Assembly (NCBI RefSeq): GCF_000240165.1
Contig: NC_017586.1
Span: 2,604,001 to 2,668,000, forward strand
Source: Streptantibioticus cattleyicolor NRRL 8057 = DSM 46488
GTDB lineage: Bacteria > Actinomycetota > Actinomycetes > Streptomycetales > Streptomycetaceae
Length of the DNA: 64,000 nucleotides
Direction: 5' to 3'
Shown in pieces: positions 9,064-16,347 of the stretch. The notes below the pieces were generated by a model that saw only the letters and a program-made list of their open reading frames with translations, was not told where the DNA came from and did no database searches. Numbering within the stretch: the stretch's first letter is position 1; each line of letters opens with the position of its first letter. The position numbers and the translations under genes are program-made.

Positions 9064-9167
9064 CCGGCGGGGACGACTCCGGTGCGCCCGGGGACGGGTC
9101 GGCGGACGGCTCCGGTGCCGGGGGCGTTCCGCCGGGCGGGCCCGGTGGGGTCGATCTCGGACCGGGG

Positions 9168-9662
9168 ATGGCCATCGAGCGGGCCACCGCCGCCGAACGC
9201 CTCAAGGAACGCATCTACGCCACCCTCACCATGCTGGCCGTGGTGATCGGGCTCGCCGAGTCGACGCCGCCGGGCACCCACTCCGACGCCGCGTGGACGA
9301 TCGGCGGCACGGCCGTGGGCGTCTGGCTGGCCACGCTCGTCGCCGACCAGCAGTCCCATCGCGTCGTCCACCACCGGCTCGCCCGGGGCGAGGAACTGCG
9401 CCGGATGCTGTACACCAGCGCCCCGCTGCTGCTCAGCGGCGTCGGCCCGCTGCTGTTCACCGCGTTGTCCGCGCTGGGTGCGATACGGCTGCGTCCCGCC
9501 CTGTTCACCGCGGTCGTCGTCGACCTCGCGGAGCTGTTCGGGTGGGGCGTGATCAGCGGTGTGCGGATGGGCGGCACCGCCGCGGCGGCGGTCGTCGCGG
9601 GGCTGGCGGACGTGGTGGTGGGCGCCGGGATCGTCGCGGTGAAGGTGTGGACGACGCACTGA
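9168..9662 (+). CDS. Integral membrane protein, hypothetical
   Basis: About 164 aa from ATG 9168; TGA at 9660-9662. An N-terminal amphipathic stretch (ERATAAERLKERIYATLTML) leads into roughly four membrane helices: AVVIGLAES, AAWTIGGTAVGVWLATLVA, LLLSGVGPLLFTALSALGA, and AAAAVVAGLADVVVGAGIVAV. The basic loop DQQSHRVVHHRLARGEELRR should face the cytoplasm. The frame is open further upstream, overlapping the MreB-like gene end, but has no ATG or GTG there. It lies 104 bp after the MreB-like gene and may be co-transcribed. I do not recognise a family. Confidence 0.7.
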   Translation: MAIERATAAERLKERIYATLTMLAVVIGLAESTPPGTHSDAAWTIGGTAVGVWLATLVADQQSHRVVHHRLARGEELRRMLYTSAPLLLSGVGPLLFTALSALGAIRLRPALFTAVVVDLAELFGWGVISGVRMGGTAAAAVVAGLADVVVGAGIVAVKVWTTH

Positions 9663-9915
9663 GGGGGCGCGCGGTGGCGCGTGATCCGGCGTTCCGCACT
9701 CCCCCGGACTCACTCGTACGGGGTCACTCTCACGAGGGTCACTCCCAGGAGCGAGGGGCTGGCCCCACCCTTAGGTCACCGGGTCGCCGGATGGTCCGCG
9801 GGCGGCGGGCGGGAAACGCTGGAAGCGGAACGTGGCCGGGCGCGTCGGGACGTACGTCGGCGCCGGTCCGGTACGCGTTCGCCGAACCGCCGTCACGACC
9901 CTGGGAGCCGCGCCC

Positions 9916-11262
9916 ATGCCCGTCATCCGTCCGCCGCACCCGCACCGTCCGCGCCGTCCGCGCCGTCCGCGCCGGATCGCCGTCCGGCTGGCGGCGGCGA
10001 TGCTCGCGGTCTGCGCGCCGGCCGTCGCGTTCGGCGGCGGACGGGCCGACGCGCGTCCCGCCGGGGCCACGGTCGCGGCCGGGGCCGCCGCGCCGGTGCG
10101 GCTGACGCTGCCCGCCCCGACCGGCCCGCACCAGGTCGGCACCGTCTCCCTGCACCTGGTCGACCGCGCCCGCCGGGACCCGTGGGTGGCCACCGTCCCG
10201 TACCGGGAGCTCATGGTCGACGTGCGGTATCCGGCCGCCGACGCCGACCGGTATCCGCGCGCCCCGCAGTTCTCGCCCGCCGAGGCCGCCGCGTTCGACG
10301 CGCTCAACAACTTCGAGGGCAAGGTGCCGCGCGGCCGGGTCGACTGGGCGGCCACCCTCACCCACGCCCACCAGGGGGCCCCGGTCGACCGGGGGGCCGG
10401 GCGGCTGCCGGTGGTGGTCTACTCGCCGGGCTCGGGCGACCCGCGCGCGTTCGGCGCCACCCTCGCCGACGACCTCGCCTCGCACGGCTTCGTCGTCGTC
10501 ACCGTGGACAACACCTACGAGGCGCCCGGCGTGCGCTTCCCCGACGGCCGGCTCGCCCGCTCGGTGCTGCCGCGCGAGATGGCCGGGGCCACGCCGGCCC
10601 GGGTGGCCGCGCTGATGCGGAAGGTGATGGCGGTGCGGGTGGCCGACACCCGTTTCGTCCTCGACGAGATCGACGCCCTCGCGGCCGGCCGCGACCCCGA
10701 CGCGGACCACCGCGGGCTCCCGGCGGGCCTGGCCGGCGGCCTCGACGCGCACCGCGTCGGCATGTACGGCCACTCGGCCGGCGGTTTCACGGCCGCCGAG
10801 ACGATGCGCGTCGACCACCGGGTGAGCGCCGGCGCCGACCTGGACGGGGTCCTCGGCTTCGTCCCCGGCGACCACGACCCGGCCAACCCCGCCCCCGTCG
10901 CCCGCCAGGGCCTCGACCGGGCGTTCCTGCTGATGGGCAAGGCCGGCAACGACCGGCACACCGTCCCCTCCTGGGACCTGCTCGCCCGGCGCAGCACCGG
11001 CTGGCACGGCAGCGTGACGCCAGCCCGCTCGGCACACGCCTCGTTCTCCGACGCCGAGGCGTTCGTCCCGCAGCTCACCGGCCCCCTCCACCTGTCCGCA
11101 ACCACCGTCCACCGGCTCATCGGCGACGCCGACCCCGCCCAGGTGATCTCCGGCGAGCGCCGCTACCTCACCGCCTTCTTCGACCAGTGGCTGCGCGGCG
11201 GGAACAGCCACGGTCTGCTCGACGGCTCCCGGGTGCCCGCGGGCTTCGCCTACGTACGGTGA
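9916..11262 (+). CDS. Secreted alpha/beta hydrolase (PAF-acetylhydrolase / dienelactone hydrolase-like)
   Basis: 448 aa. A very basic N-region made of repeated R-P-R-R units (residues 9-18) precedes the hydrophobic segment VRLAAAMLAVCAPAVAFGGG, giving a signal peptide, possibly Tat-like but without a clear RRxFLK. The catalytic domain has VVVYSPGSGDPRAFGATLADD (oxyanion region), nucleophile elbow MYGHSAGGFTAAE, an Asp-rich stretch ADLDGVLGF, and a late H in SAHASFSDAEAF. This pattern matches PAF-acetylhydrolase-like and lipase-like secreted hydrolases of Streptomyces. ATG 9916 has GGGAG upstream. The repeat coding for R-P-R-R is a 9-bp tandem repeat prone to slippage. Confidence 0.85.
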   Translation: MPVIRPPHPHRPRRPRRPRRIAVRLAAAMLAVCAPAVAFGGGRADARPAGATVAAGAAAPVRLTLPAPTGPHQVGTVSLHLVDRARRDPWVATVPYRELMVDVRYPAADADRYPRAPQFSPAEAAAFDALNNFEGKVPRGRVDWAATLTHAHQGAPVDRGAGRLPVVVYSPGSGDPRAFGATLADDLASHGFVVVTVDNTYEAPGVRFPDGRLARSVLPREMAGATPARVAALMRKVMAVRVADTRFVLDEIDALAAGRDPDADHRGLPAGLAGGLDAHRVGMYGHSAGGFTAAETMRVDHRVSAGADLDGVLGFVPGDHDPANPAPVARQGLDRAFLLMGKAGNDRHTVPSWDLLARRSTGWHGSVTPARSAHASFSDAEAFVPQLTGPLHLSATTVHRLIGDADPAQVISGERRYLTAFFDQWLRGGNSHGLLDGSRVPAGFAYVR

Positions 11263-11350
11263 CCCGGCCGGCCCGGTTCCGCCGTACGGCCGCACTGCGA
11301 TGGCGGAACCGGTCCCCCGCGCGCGATCATTGGAACCGGAGGCGATCGAC

Positions 11351-11593
11351 GTGGCCACCAGAATCCGACTCCACGGCGGCCCCGGGGACCAGCTCGTACT
11401 GGGCGTGACCCTGGGCGCATGCGGCCGGCCCCCCGAAGGCATCCTCTACGACCCCGACACCATCACCGTCCAGGACGCCACCGCCCACCGCTCCTGGCCC
11501 CCCTCCGCCGCCTACTACCGCCGCACGGAATCCGTCTCGGCGGAGCCGTGGGACTACGAGTACGAAAGCGAGATGACGGCCCCCCTGGAGTAG
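11351..11593 (+). CDS. Hypothetical protein, 80 aa
   Basis: The start is GTG 11351, preceded by GGAGG about 8 nt upstream; an ATG 51 nt earlier lacks a ribosome site. The 80-residue product is acidic, without membrane segments, and contains LVLGVTLGACGRPPEGILYD and a Tyr-rich WDYEYESEM near the end. I do not recognise a family. It follows the hydrolase by 88 bp on the same strand. Codon third positions are strongly GC, supporting coding. Confidence 0.65.
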   Translation: MATRIRLHGGPGDQLVLGVTLGACGRPPEGILYDPDTITVQDATAHRSWPPSAAYYRRTESVSAEPWDYEYESEMTAPLE

Positions 11594-11722
11594 CACGCCC
11601 CCGTCCGCGGCTACCGCCGTTTTCGCGGGGGCAGCGGTGGCGCACGGCCGTGCTGGTCCCGGCCCCCCGTCCCGATGACCTCGTTGATCTCGCCGATCCG
11701 CGCAACGGGGTCCAGGTCGCCG

Positions 11723-12031
11723 TCACCCCCTGCCCCGCGCCTCACCCGCCAGCAACTCGTCCACCCTGCGCAGCACGTCCGCGATCGTCGTCAGCGCGGT
11801 CGCCTCGTCGCCCCACTCGGTGTGCAGGCCGTCCGCGAACTGCGCGAGCTGCCGCATCGACTGCTCGACCGTGTGCTTGGCCTTGCCCGCCTCCGGCAGA
11901 TGCCCGAAGGCGTCCAGCTTGCCCATGCCGGTGCGGAAGTCGGCCACGGCGCCCGGAAGATGGGCCACCGCCGCCCGTAAGCTCCGGGCCGCCGACCCCA
12001 TCGACGCGTACTCGTTCCTCAGATCCGCCAT
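11723..12031 (-). CDS. WXG100/Esx-like small protein (orphan)
   Basis: 102 aa from ATG 12031, with GGGGGAGG just upstream. The product is all-helical with a central EWGDEATAL turn-like motif (WG followed by acidic/Ala), matching the two-helix size of WXG100/ESAT-6-related proteins and their partner chaperones. No toxin, EccC or other secretion gene is adjacent, so it is an orphan here. A decayed copy with the same N-terminus (MAD-x2-NEYASM) lies at 58865-59047 directly in front of a WXG100 toxin candidate. This protein may serve that toxin from a distance or be a relic of the same module; that is inference. Confidence 0.75.
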   Translation of the reverse strand: MADLRNEYASMGSAARSLRAAVAHLPGAVADFRTGMGKLDAFGHLPEAGKAKHTVEQSMRQLAQFADGLHTEWGDEATALTTIADVLRRVDELLAGEARGRG

Positions 12032-12263
12032 CGTCCTCCCCCTTCCGCCGGCCTTGAACGGATGCAAAGGGAAGTCTAGGAGCCGGCACCGACATCACCT
12101 CGACGGCCGACAACCGCCGTGTCCGGGGCAGCACAATAGAATCCGGGGCCGGACGGATCGAGGTACCGCTGACGGGCCGCGGCGTCGAGGTGACGCCCGG
12201 GCCCGCCGTGCCCCGTGCCCACCGGCTCGTTCGCGGCGACCACAGCAAGGCGCAGAACTCCAC

Positions 12264-13250
12264 ATGAACGACGACACCACCAGGATCCTCGTCACCGGCG
12301 GCGCGGGGTTCATCGGCTCCGCCTACGTCCGCGCGCTGCTGCGCGGCCCGCGGGCGGAGAACGTCACGATCACCGTCCTGGACCGGCTGACCTACGCCGG
12401 AAACCCGGCCAACCTGGCCGCCGTACGGGACCACCCGGGGTTCGCCTTCGTCCACGGTGACGTCTGCGACGCCGGGCTGGTCGACGAACTGGCCGCCACG
12501 CACGACGAGATGGTGCACTTCGCGGCCGAGTCCCACGTGGACCGCTCGATCGAGGACGCGGCCGACTCCACCCGCACCAACGTGCTGGGCACGCAGACCC
12601 TGCTGGCCGCCGCGGTCCGCCGGGGTGTCGGCCGGTTCGTCCACGTCTCCACCGACGAGGTCTACGGATCGGTCGCCGAGGGCTCCTGGCCGGAGAGCTC
12701 CCCGGTGCGCCCCAACTCCCCCTACGCGGCGTCCAAGGCCGCCGGCGACCTGATGGCCCTGGCGTACCACCGCACGCACGGCCTCGACGTGCGGGTGACG
12801 CGCGGCTCCAACACCTACGGGCCGTACCAGTACCCCGAGAAGATCATCCCGCGCTTCGTCACCGACCTGCTCCAGGGCCGCCCCGTCCCGCTGTACGGGG
12901 ACGGGCGCAACGTACGGGACTGGCTGCACGTCGACGACCACGTGCTCGGCGTCGAACTGGTCCGCCGGCACGGGCGGCCGGGCGAGGTGTACAACATCGG
13001 CGGCGGCAACGAGCTGACCAACCGCGAGCTGACCGGGCTGCTGCTGGCGGCGTGCGGCACCGGCTGGGAGATGGTCCGCGAGGTGGCCGACCGCAAGGGC
13101 CACGACCTGCGGTACTCCGTCGACTGCAGCAAGATCCGCGACGAGCTGGGCTACCGGCCACGCCACGACTTCCACGCCGGGCTCGCCGCCACCGTCGCCT
13201 GGTACCGCGACAACCGCGACTGGTGGGAACCCTCGGTCTGGCGGCCGTGA
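12264..13250 (+). CDS. rfbB: dTDP-glucose 4,6-dehydratase
   Basis: 328 aa extended SDR. The NAD-binding site is ILVTGGAGFIGSAYVRALL (residues 8-26). The catalytic Thr of HVSTDEVYG (with the D-E pair) and the YxxxK site SPYAASKAAGDLMA are present, as is NTYGPYQYPEKIIPRF, typical of RfbB/RmlB. The enzyme converts dTDP-glucose to dTDP-4-keto-6-deoxyglucose, the branch point to rhamnose and deoxysugars. No other dTDP-sugar gene is adjacent, so it could serve wall polysaccharide or a remote natural-product pathway. ATG 12264 has AAGG about 12 nt upstream only; TAGAAT at 12137-12142 is a possible -10. Confidence 0.92.
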   Translation: MNDDTTRILVTGGAGFIGSAYVRALLRGPRAENVTITVLDRLTYAGNPANLAAVRDHPGFAFVHGDVCDAGLVDELAATHDEMVHFAAESHVDRSIEDAADSTRTNVLGTQTLLAAAVRRGVGRFVHVSTDEVYGSVAEGSWPESSPVRPNSPYAASKAAGDLMALAYHRTHGLDVRVTRGSNTYGPYQYPEKIIPRFVTDLLQGRPVPLYGDGRNVRDWLHVDDHVLGVELVRRHGRPGEVYNIGGGNELTNRELTGLLLAACGTGWEMVREVADRKGHDLRYSVDCSKIRDELGYRPRHDFHAGLAATVAWYRDNRDWWEPSVWRP

Positions 13251-13330
13251 CCGCCACGCCGCCGCGAACGCCACGGCCACCTGGTACGACATGCGAACGC
13301 CCCCGGAAGAACCCCGGGGGCGGAACGCAG

Positions 13331-13404
13331 AGCCCCCTGTCGGGTTCGAACCGACGACCCCCGCTTTACAAGAGCGGTGCTCTGGCCAGCTGAGCTAAGG
13401 AGGC
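13331..13404 (-). tRNA. tRNA-Thr (anticodon TGT)
   Basis: The minus strand folds as a 74-nt cloverleaf. The acceptor stem GCCTCCT pairs with AGGGGGC (one G-T), followed by discriminator T. The D arm begins TTAGCTCAGCTGG. The anticodon loop CTTGTAA holds TGT. The T arm contains GGTTCGAACC. CCA is not encoded. TGT reads ACA and other Thr codons by wobble. Confidence 0.95.
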
Positions 13405-13487
13405 GTGGGCCCGGCGCGGGGCGCGGGGCCATGAGCAGGGTACCAAGGACGAGGGTGGGGCCGTCGCGGAAATTGCGGGTCGGGGTG

Positions 13488-13517
13488 CTGACAAGGGCAG
13501 GTGGCGGGGGGTAGCGT
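13488..13517 (+). promoter_or_regulatory. Predicted promoter of msiK
   Basis: CTGACA (13488-13493) and TAGCGT (13512-13517) are separated by 18 bp, a good match to the housekeeping sigma consensus. The site is about 115 bp upstream of the msiK ATG. Confidence 0.6.
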
Positions 13518-13534
13518 CGCGGACAGTCCGCGCT

Positions 13535-13550
13535 GGTGGACTAGACCTGC
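13535..13550 (+). promoter_or_regulatory. DasR-like operator (dre) downstream of the msiK promoter
   Basis: The 16-mer GGTGGACTAGACCTGC matches the published dre consensus ACTGGTCTAGACCAGT at 11 of 16 positions, including CTAGACC. It sits 18-33 bp after the -10, where a bound repressor would block elongation. DasR is the GlcNAc-responsive GntR regulator of sugar uptake in Streptomyces. Confidence 0.45.
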
Positions 13551-13633
13551 CCTCGCGGGGCCGTGGGCCTCGCGGGGAAGACTCCTTTACTCGGATCGTC
13601 CGGCACGTTCCTGCCGGTGAACGGAGCACTTCA

Positions 13634-14749
13634 ATGGCCACTGTCACCTACGACAAGGCGACCCGTGTCTATCCCAACGCGGAGCGGCCCGCCGTGGACG
13701 GGCTGGACATCGAGATCGCCGACGGCGAGTTCCTGGTCCTGGTGGGGCCGTCCGGTTGCGGCAAGTCCACCTCGCTGCGGATGCTGGCCGGCCTGGAGGA
13801 CGTCAACCAGGGCGCCATCCGGATCGGCGACCGGGACGTGACGCACCTGCCGCCGAAGGACCGGGACATCGCGATGGTGTTCCAGAACTACGCGCTCTAC
13901 CCGCACATGACGGTGGCCGACAACATGGGCTTCGCGCTGAAGATCGCGAAGGTGAGCAAGGCGGAGATCCGCAAGCGGGTCGAGGAGGCGGCGAAGATCC
14001 TCGACCTCACCGAGTACCTGGACCGCAAGCCCAAGGCGCTCTCCGGCGGTCAGCGGCAGCGGGTGGCGATGGGGCGGGCCATCGTGCGTGAGCCGCAGGT
14101 GTTCCTGATGGACGAGCCGCTGTCCAACCTCGACGCCAAGCTGCGGGTGCAGACCCGTACCCAGATCGCGCAGCTCCAGCGCCGGCTGGGCACCACCACG
14201 GTCTACGTCACCCACGACCAGACCGAGGCGATGACCATGGGCGACCGGGTGGCCGTGCTCAAGGACGGGCTGCTCCAGCAGGTGGACTCGCCGCGCCACA
14301 TGTACGACCGGCCGGCCAACCTCTTCGTCGCCGGGTTCATCGGCTCGCCGGCCATGAACCTGGTCGAGGTGGCGATCACCGACGGTGGCGTGAAGTTCGG
14401 CAACAGCGTGGTGCCGGTGAGCCGGGAGGCGATCACCGCCGCCACCGACCGGGGCGACCGGACGGTGACGGTGGGCGTCCGCCCCGAGCACTTCGACCTG
14501 GCCGAGACCCAGTCCGCGGCGGGCGACGCCGAGCCGGCCGGGGTCGCGGTCACCGTGAACGTGGTCGAGGAGCTGGGCGCGGACGGGTACGTGTACGGCA
14601 CCGCGGAGATCGGCGGCGAGCAGAAGGACATCGTGGTCCGGGTCGGCGGACGCCAGGTGCCGCTCAAGGGCGACGTGCTCCACGTGGTGCCGCGGGCGGG
14701 CGAGACCCACGTCTTCTCCACCTCCACCGGTGAGCGGCTGAGCGACTGA
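13634..14749 (+). CDS. msiK: Multiple sugar ABC transporter ATPase MsiK
   Basis: 371 aa, full length for MalK/UgpC ATPases. Walker A GPSGCGKST (residues 38-46), Q-loop MVFQNYALYPHMTV, signature LSGGQRQRVAMGRA, Walker B VFLMDEPLSNLDAKLR, switch VYVTHDQTEAMTM, then the regulatory TOBE domain with VGVRPEHFDL. Streptomyces MsiK is the shared ATPase energising several sugar importers (cellobiose, maltose, xylobiose, chitobiose), which explains why no permease or binding-protein genes flank it. Its own promoter and terminator make it a single-gene unit. ATG 13634 follows GGAGCACTTCA. Confidence 0.95.
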   Translation: MATVTYDKATRVYPNAERPAVDGLDIEIADGEFLVLVGPSGCGKSTSLRMLAGLEDVNQGAIRIGDRDVTHLPPKDRDIAMVFQNYALYPHMTVADNMGFALKIAKVSKAEIRKRVEEAAKILDLTEYLDRKPKALSGGQRQRVAMGRAIVREPQVFLMDEPLSNLDAKLRVQTRTQIAQLQRRLGTTTVYVTHDQTEAMTMGDRVAVLKDGLLQQVDSPRHMYDRPANLFVAGFIGSPAMNLVEVAITDGGVKFGNSVVPVSREAITAATDRGDRTVTVGVRPEHFDLAETQSAAGDAEPAGVAVTVNVVEELGADGYVYGTAEIGGEQKDIVVRVGGRQVPLKGDVLHVVPRAGETHVFSTSTGERLSD

Positions 14750-14790
14750 CCCCGCTGAGCCGGTGAGGGGTCGCTGATCTGCGGACCCAG

Positions 14791-14824
14791 GGGCGCCCGT
14801 GTCGACATGTCGATGCGGGCGCCC
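14791..14824 (+). terminator. Terminator after msiK
   Basis: GGGCGCCCG (14791-14799) pairs with CGGGCGCCC (14816-14824), with a secondary TCGA-based pairing inside the loop. The T-containing TTCTCC follows. It is 41 bp downstream of the msiK stop. Confidence 0.75.
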
Positions 14825-14924
14825 TTCTCCGTACCCGCCCGCACCCGTCAACCACTTTCACCCTTCCCAGCGACATTGCTCACTCGAACGAGTTACCAAA
14901 TGTCGCCAAATCACTACCCGCCGC

Positions 14925-14930
14925 TACCAT
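14925..14930 (+). promoter_or_regulatory. -10 box TACCAT, leaderless-type promoter
   Basis: TACCAT ends 7 nt before the GTG at 14938 and no Shine-Dalgarno sequence is present, so the transcript probably starts at the GTG. A dyad ACTCGAACGAGT lies further upstream at about 14882-14893. Confidence 0.5.
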
Positions 14931-14937
14931 CGCGGTC

Positions 14938-15369
14938 GTGAACCAGGCAGCCCGCCGTATCGGCAAGACTCTCGCTCTCGTGCTCCCGGTCGTCCTCGTC
15001 CTGTCCGGGACCCTCGCCGTCACCCGCGTTCCGTGGGCCCCGTCGGCCTCGGAGGCGCAGGTGCTCACCGCGTCCTCCAAGCGCGACATGTCCGAGACCT
15101 CGATGGCGCCGCAGGACGTGCTGCGGCGGCAGCTCGTGGCCGAGGTGCAGCAGCGCAACCCCGGTGCCGCCCTCACCGACCTCCAGGTGGCGATGGCCAA
15201 GCGGCCGTCGCTGGCCGGCTACTGCTCCGCCATCGCCCGGGCCCTCGGCCGTGCCGCGGTCACCAAGTACTCCCGTGGTGGCAACGCCGCCGCCGTGCGG
15301 CGCGCCCAGGCGTGGTCCCGGCCGGTCTGCGACACCTCGTTCGCGGCGGGCGTGGCCGACATGCGCTGA
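14938..15369 (+). CDS. Hypothetical exported or membrane-anchored protein
   Basis: 143 aa from GTG 14938. The basic N-terminus (ARRIGK) and hydrophobic TLALVLPVVLVLSGTLAV make a signal peptide or anchor; the rest is a soluble helical domain with RRQLVAEVQQRNPGAAL and two Cys (GYCSAIA and PVCDTSF) that could pair outside the cell. Conserved hypothetical proteins of this form sit near msiK in other Streptomyces (from memory). No family name is recognised. The promoter suggests a leaderless mRNA. Confidence 0.75.
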   Translation: MNQAARRIGKTLALVLPVVLVLSGTLAVTRVPWAPSASEAQVLTASSKRDMSETSMAPQDVLRRQLVAEVQQRNPGAALTDLQVAMAKRPSLAGYCSAIARALGRAAVTKYSRGGNAAAVRRAQAWSRPVCDTSFAAGVADMR

Positions 15370-15489
15370 GCCGACGCCTCCCCCCGACCCCGACCCGTCC
15401 CCCGCCGGCGCCACCCTCCCGGGGGACGACTCACCCGAACGCCTCACCTGCCGTCAACGCGCCGTCTCCCCGCCGTTACGAACCCGTCG

Positions 15490-15495
15490 TATCGT
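15490..15495 (+). promoter_or_regulatory. -10 box TATCGT, leaderless-type promoter
   Basis: TATCGT ends exactly 7 nt before ATG 15503, with no Shine-Dalgarno sequence between. The arrangement implies a leaderless transcript. Confidence 0.5.
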
Positions 15496-15502
15496 GCGCA
15501 CC

Positions 15503-16270
15503 ATGACGACAGGCGACAACTCCGGCCCCTCGCGGGCCACCGCCCCGGTGACGCAGGCCGTCGTCCTCGCGGGCGGCCAGGGCTCCCGGCTGCGGCCGTA
15601 CACCGACGACCGGCCCAAGCCCATGGTCGAGATCCCCGGCACCGGGGTCCCCATCATCGGGCACCAACTCGACTGGCTCGCGGCGGAAGGCGTCACCGAC
15701 GTCGTCGTCTCCTGCGGCCACCTCGCCGACGTCCTCCAGGACTGGCTGAAGACGGCCGAGCTGCCGTTGTCGGTGAGCACCGTGGTGGAGACCGAACCGC
15801 TCGGCCGCGGCGGCGGGTTGAAGTACGCCGCCGCCGCGCTCCCTCGGCCGGACGAGCCGTGGTACGCGGCCAACGGGGACATCTGGACGCGCTTCTCACT
15901 GCGCGCGATGGCCGACTTCCACGCCGAGCGCGGTGCCCTCGCCACGCTCGCGCTGGCCCGGCCCAACATCCCATGGGGCGCGGTGGAGACCGACGAGTTC
16001 GGCCACGTCCTCGACTTCATCGAGTCGCCGCCGTCGCCGTACCTCATCAACGCCGGACTCTACGTGTTCGCACCGGAGTTCACCGCGCTGCTGCCGGATC
16101 GCGGGGACCACGAGCGCACCACCTTCCCGCGGCTGGCCCGGGACCGCCGGCTCGCCGGTTTCCCCATCCCCCAGGGCGCCTACTGGCGGGCGATCGACAC
16201 CGCCAAGGACCTCACCGAGGCCGCCAGGGAACTCGCCGGAGCCCGGGGCCTCGCCGACCCGGTCGGCTGA
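15503..16270 (+). CDS. Sugar-phosphate nucleotidyltransferase
   Basis: 255 aa. The Rossmann-like nucleotidyltransferase fold is clear: nucleotide loop AVVLAGGQGSRLRPYTDDRP, KPMVEI with the conserved Lys, then GRGGGLKYAAA and YAANGDIW (metal Asp). The C-terminal half has ETDEFGHVLDFIE, PYLINAGLYVFAPE and GAYWRAIDTAKD. This matches NTP_transferase proteins that join NTP and a sugar-1-phosphate (mannose-1-P or glucose-1-P types). Length is that of a single catalytic domain without a left-handed beta-helix. The sugar cannot be read from the sequence; rfbB nearby is suggestive only. A strong terminator follows. Confidence 0.88.
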   Translation: MTTGDNSGPSRATAPVTQAVVLAGGQGSRLRPYTDDRPKPMVEIPGTGVPIIGHQLDWLAAEGVTDVVVSCGHLADVLQDWLKTAELPLSVSTVVETEPLGRGGGLKYAAAALPRPDEPWYAANGDIWTRFSLRAMADFHAERGALATLALARPNIPWGAVETDEFGHVLDFIESPPSPYLINAGLYVFAPEFTALLPDRGDHERTTFPRLARDRRLAGFPIPQGAYWRAIDTAKDLTEAARELAGARGLADPVG

Positions 16271-16294
16271 CACCACCCGCACCACGGAACGACG

Positions 16295-16336
16295 AACGGT
16301 GGCCGTACCCCAACTCGCGGGGGTACGGCCACCGTT
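16295..16336. terminator. Bidirectional terminator
   Basis: A perfect 17-bp stem: AACGGTGGCCGTACCCC (16295-16311) and its complement at 16320-16336, with an 8-nt loop. It separates the stop of the nucleotidyltransferase (16270) from the stop of the minus-strand DoxX gene (16348). Confidence 0.88.
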
Positions 16337-16347
16337 CCGCCGTCCGG

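Noticed and set aside
12058-12267. Open frame ending in ATGA overlap with rfbB
   Set aside because: It has no ATG, GTG or TTG start before its last third and no recognisable domain; perhaps a relic, but not supportable.
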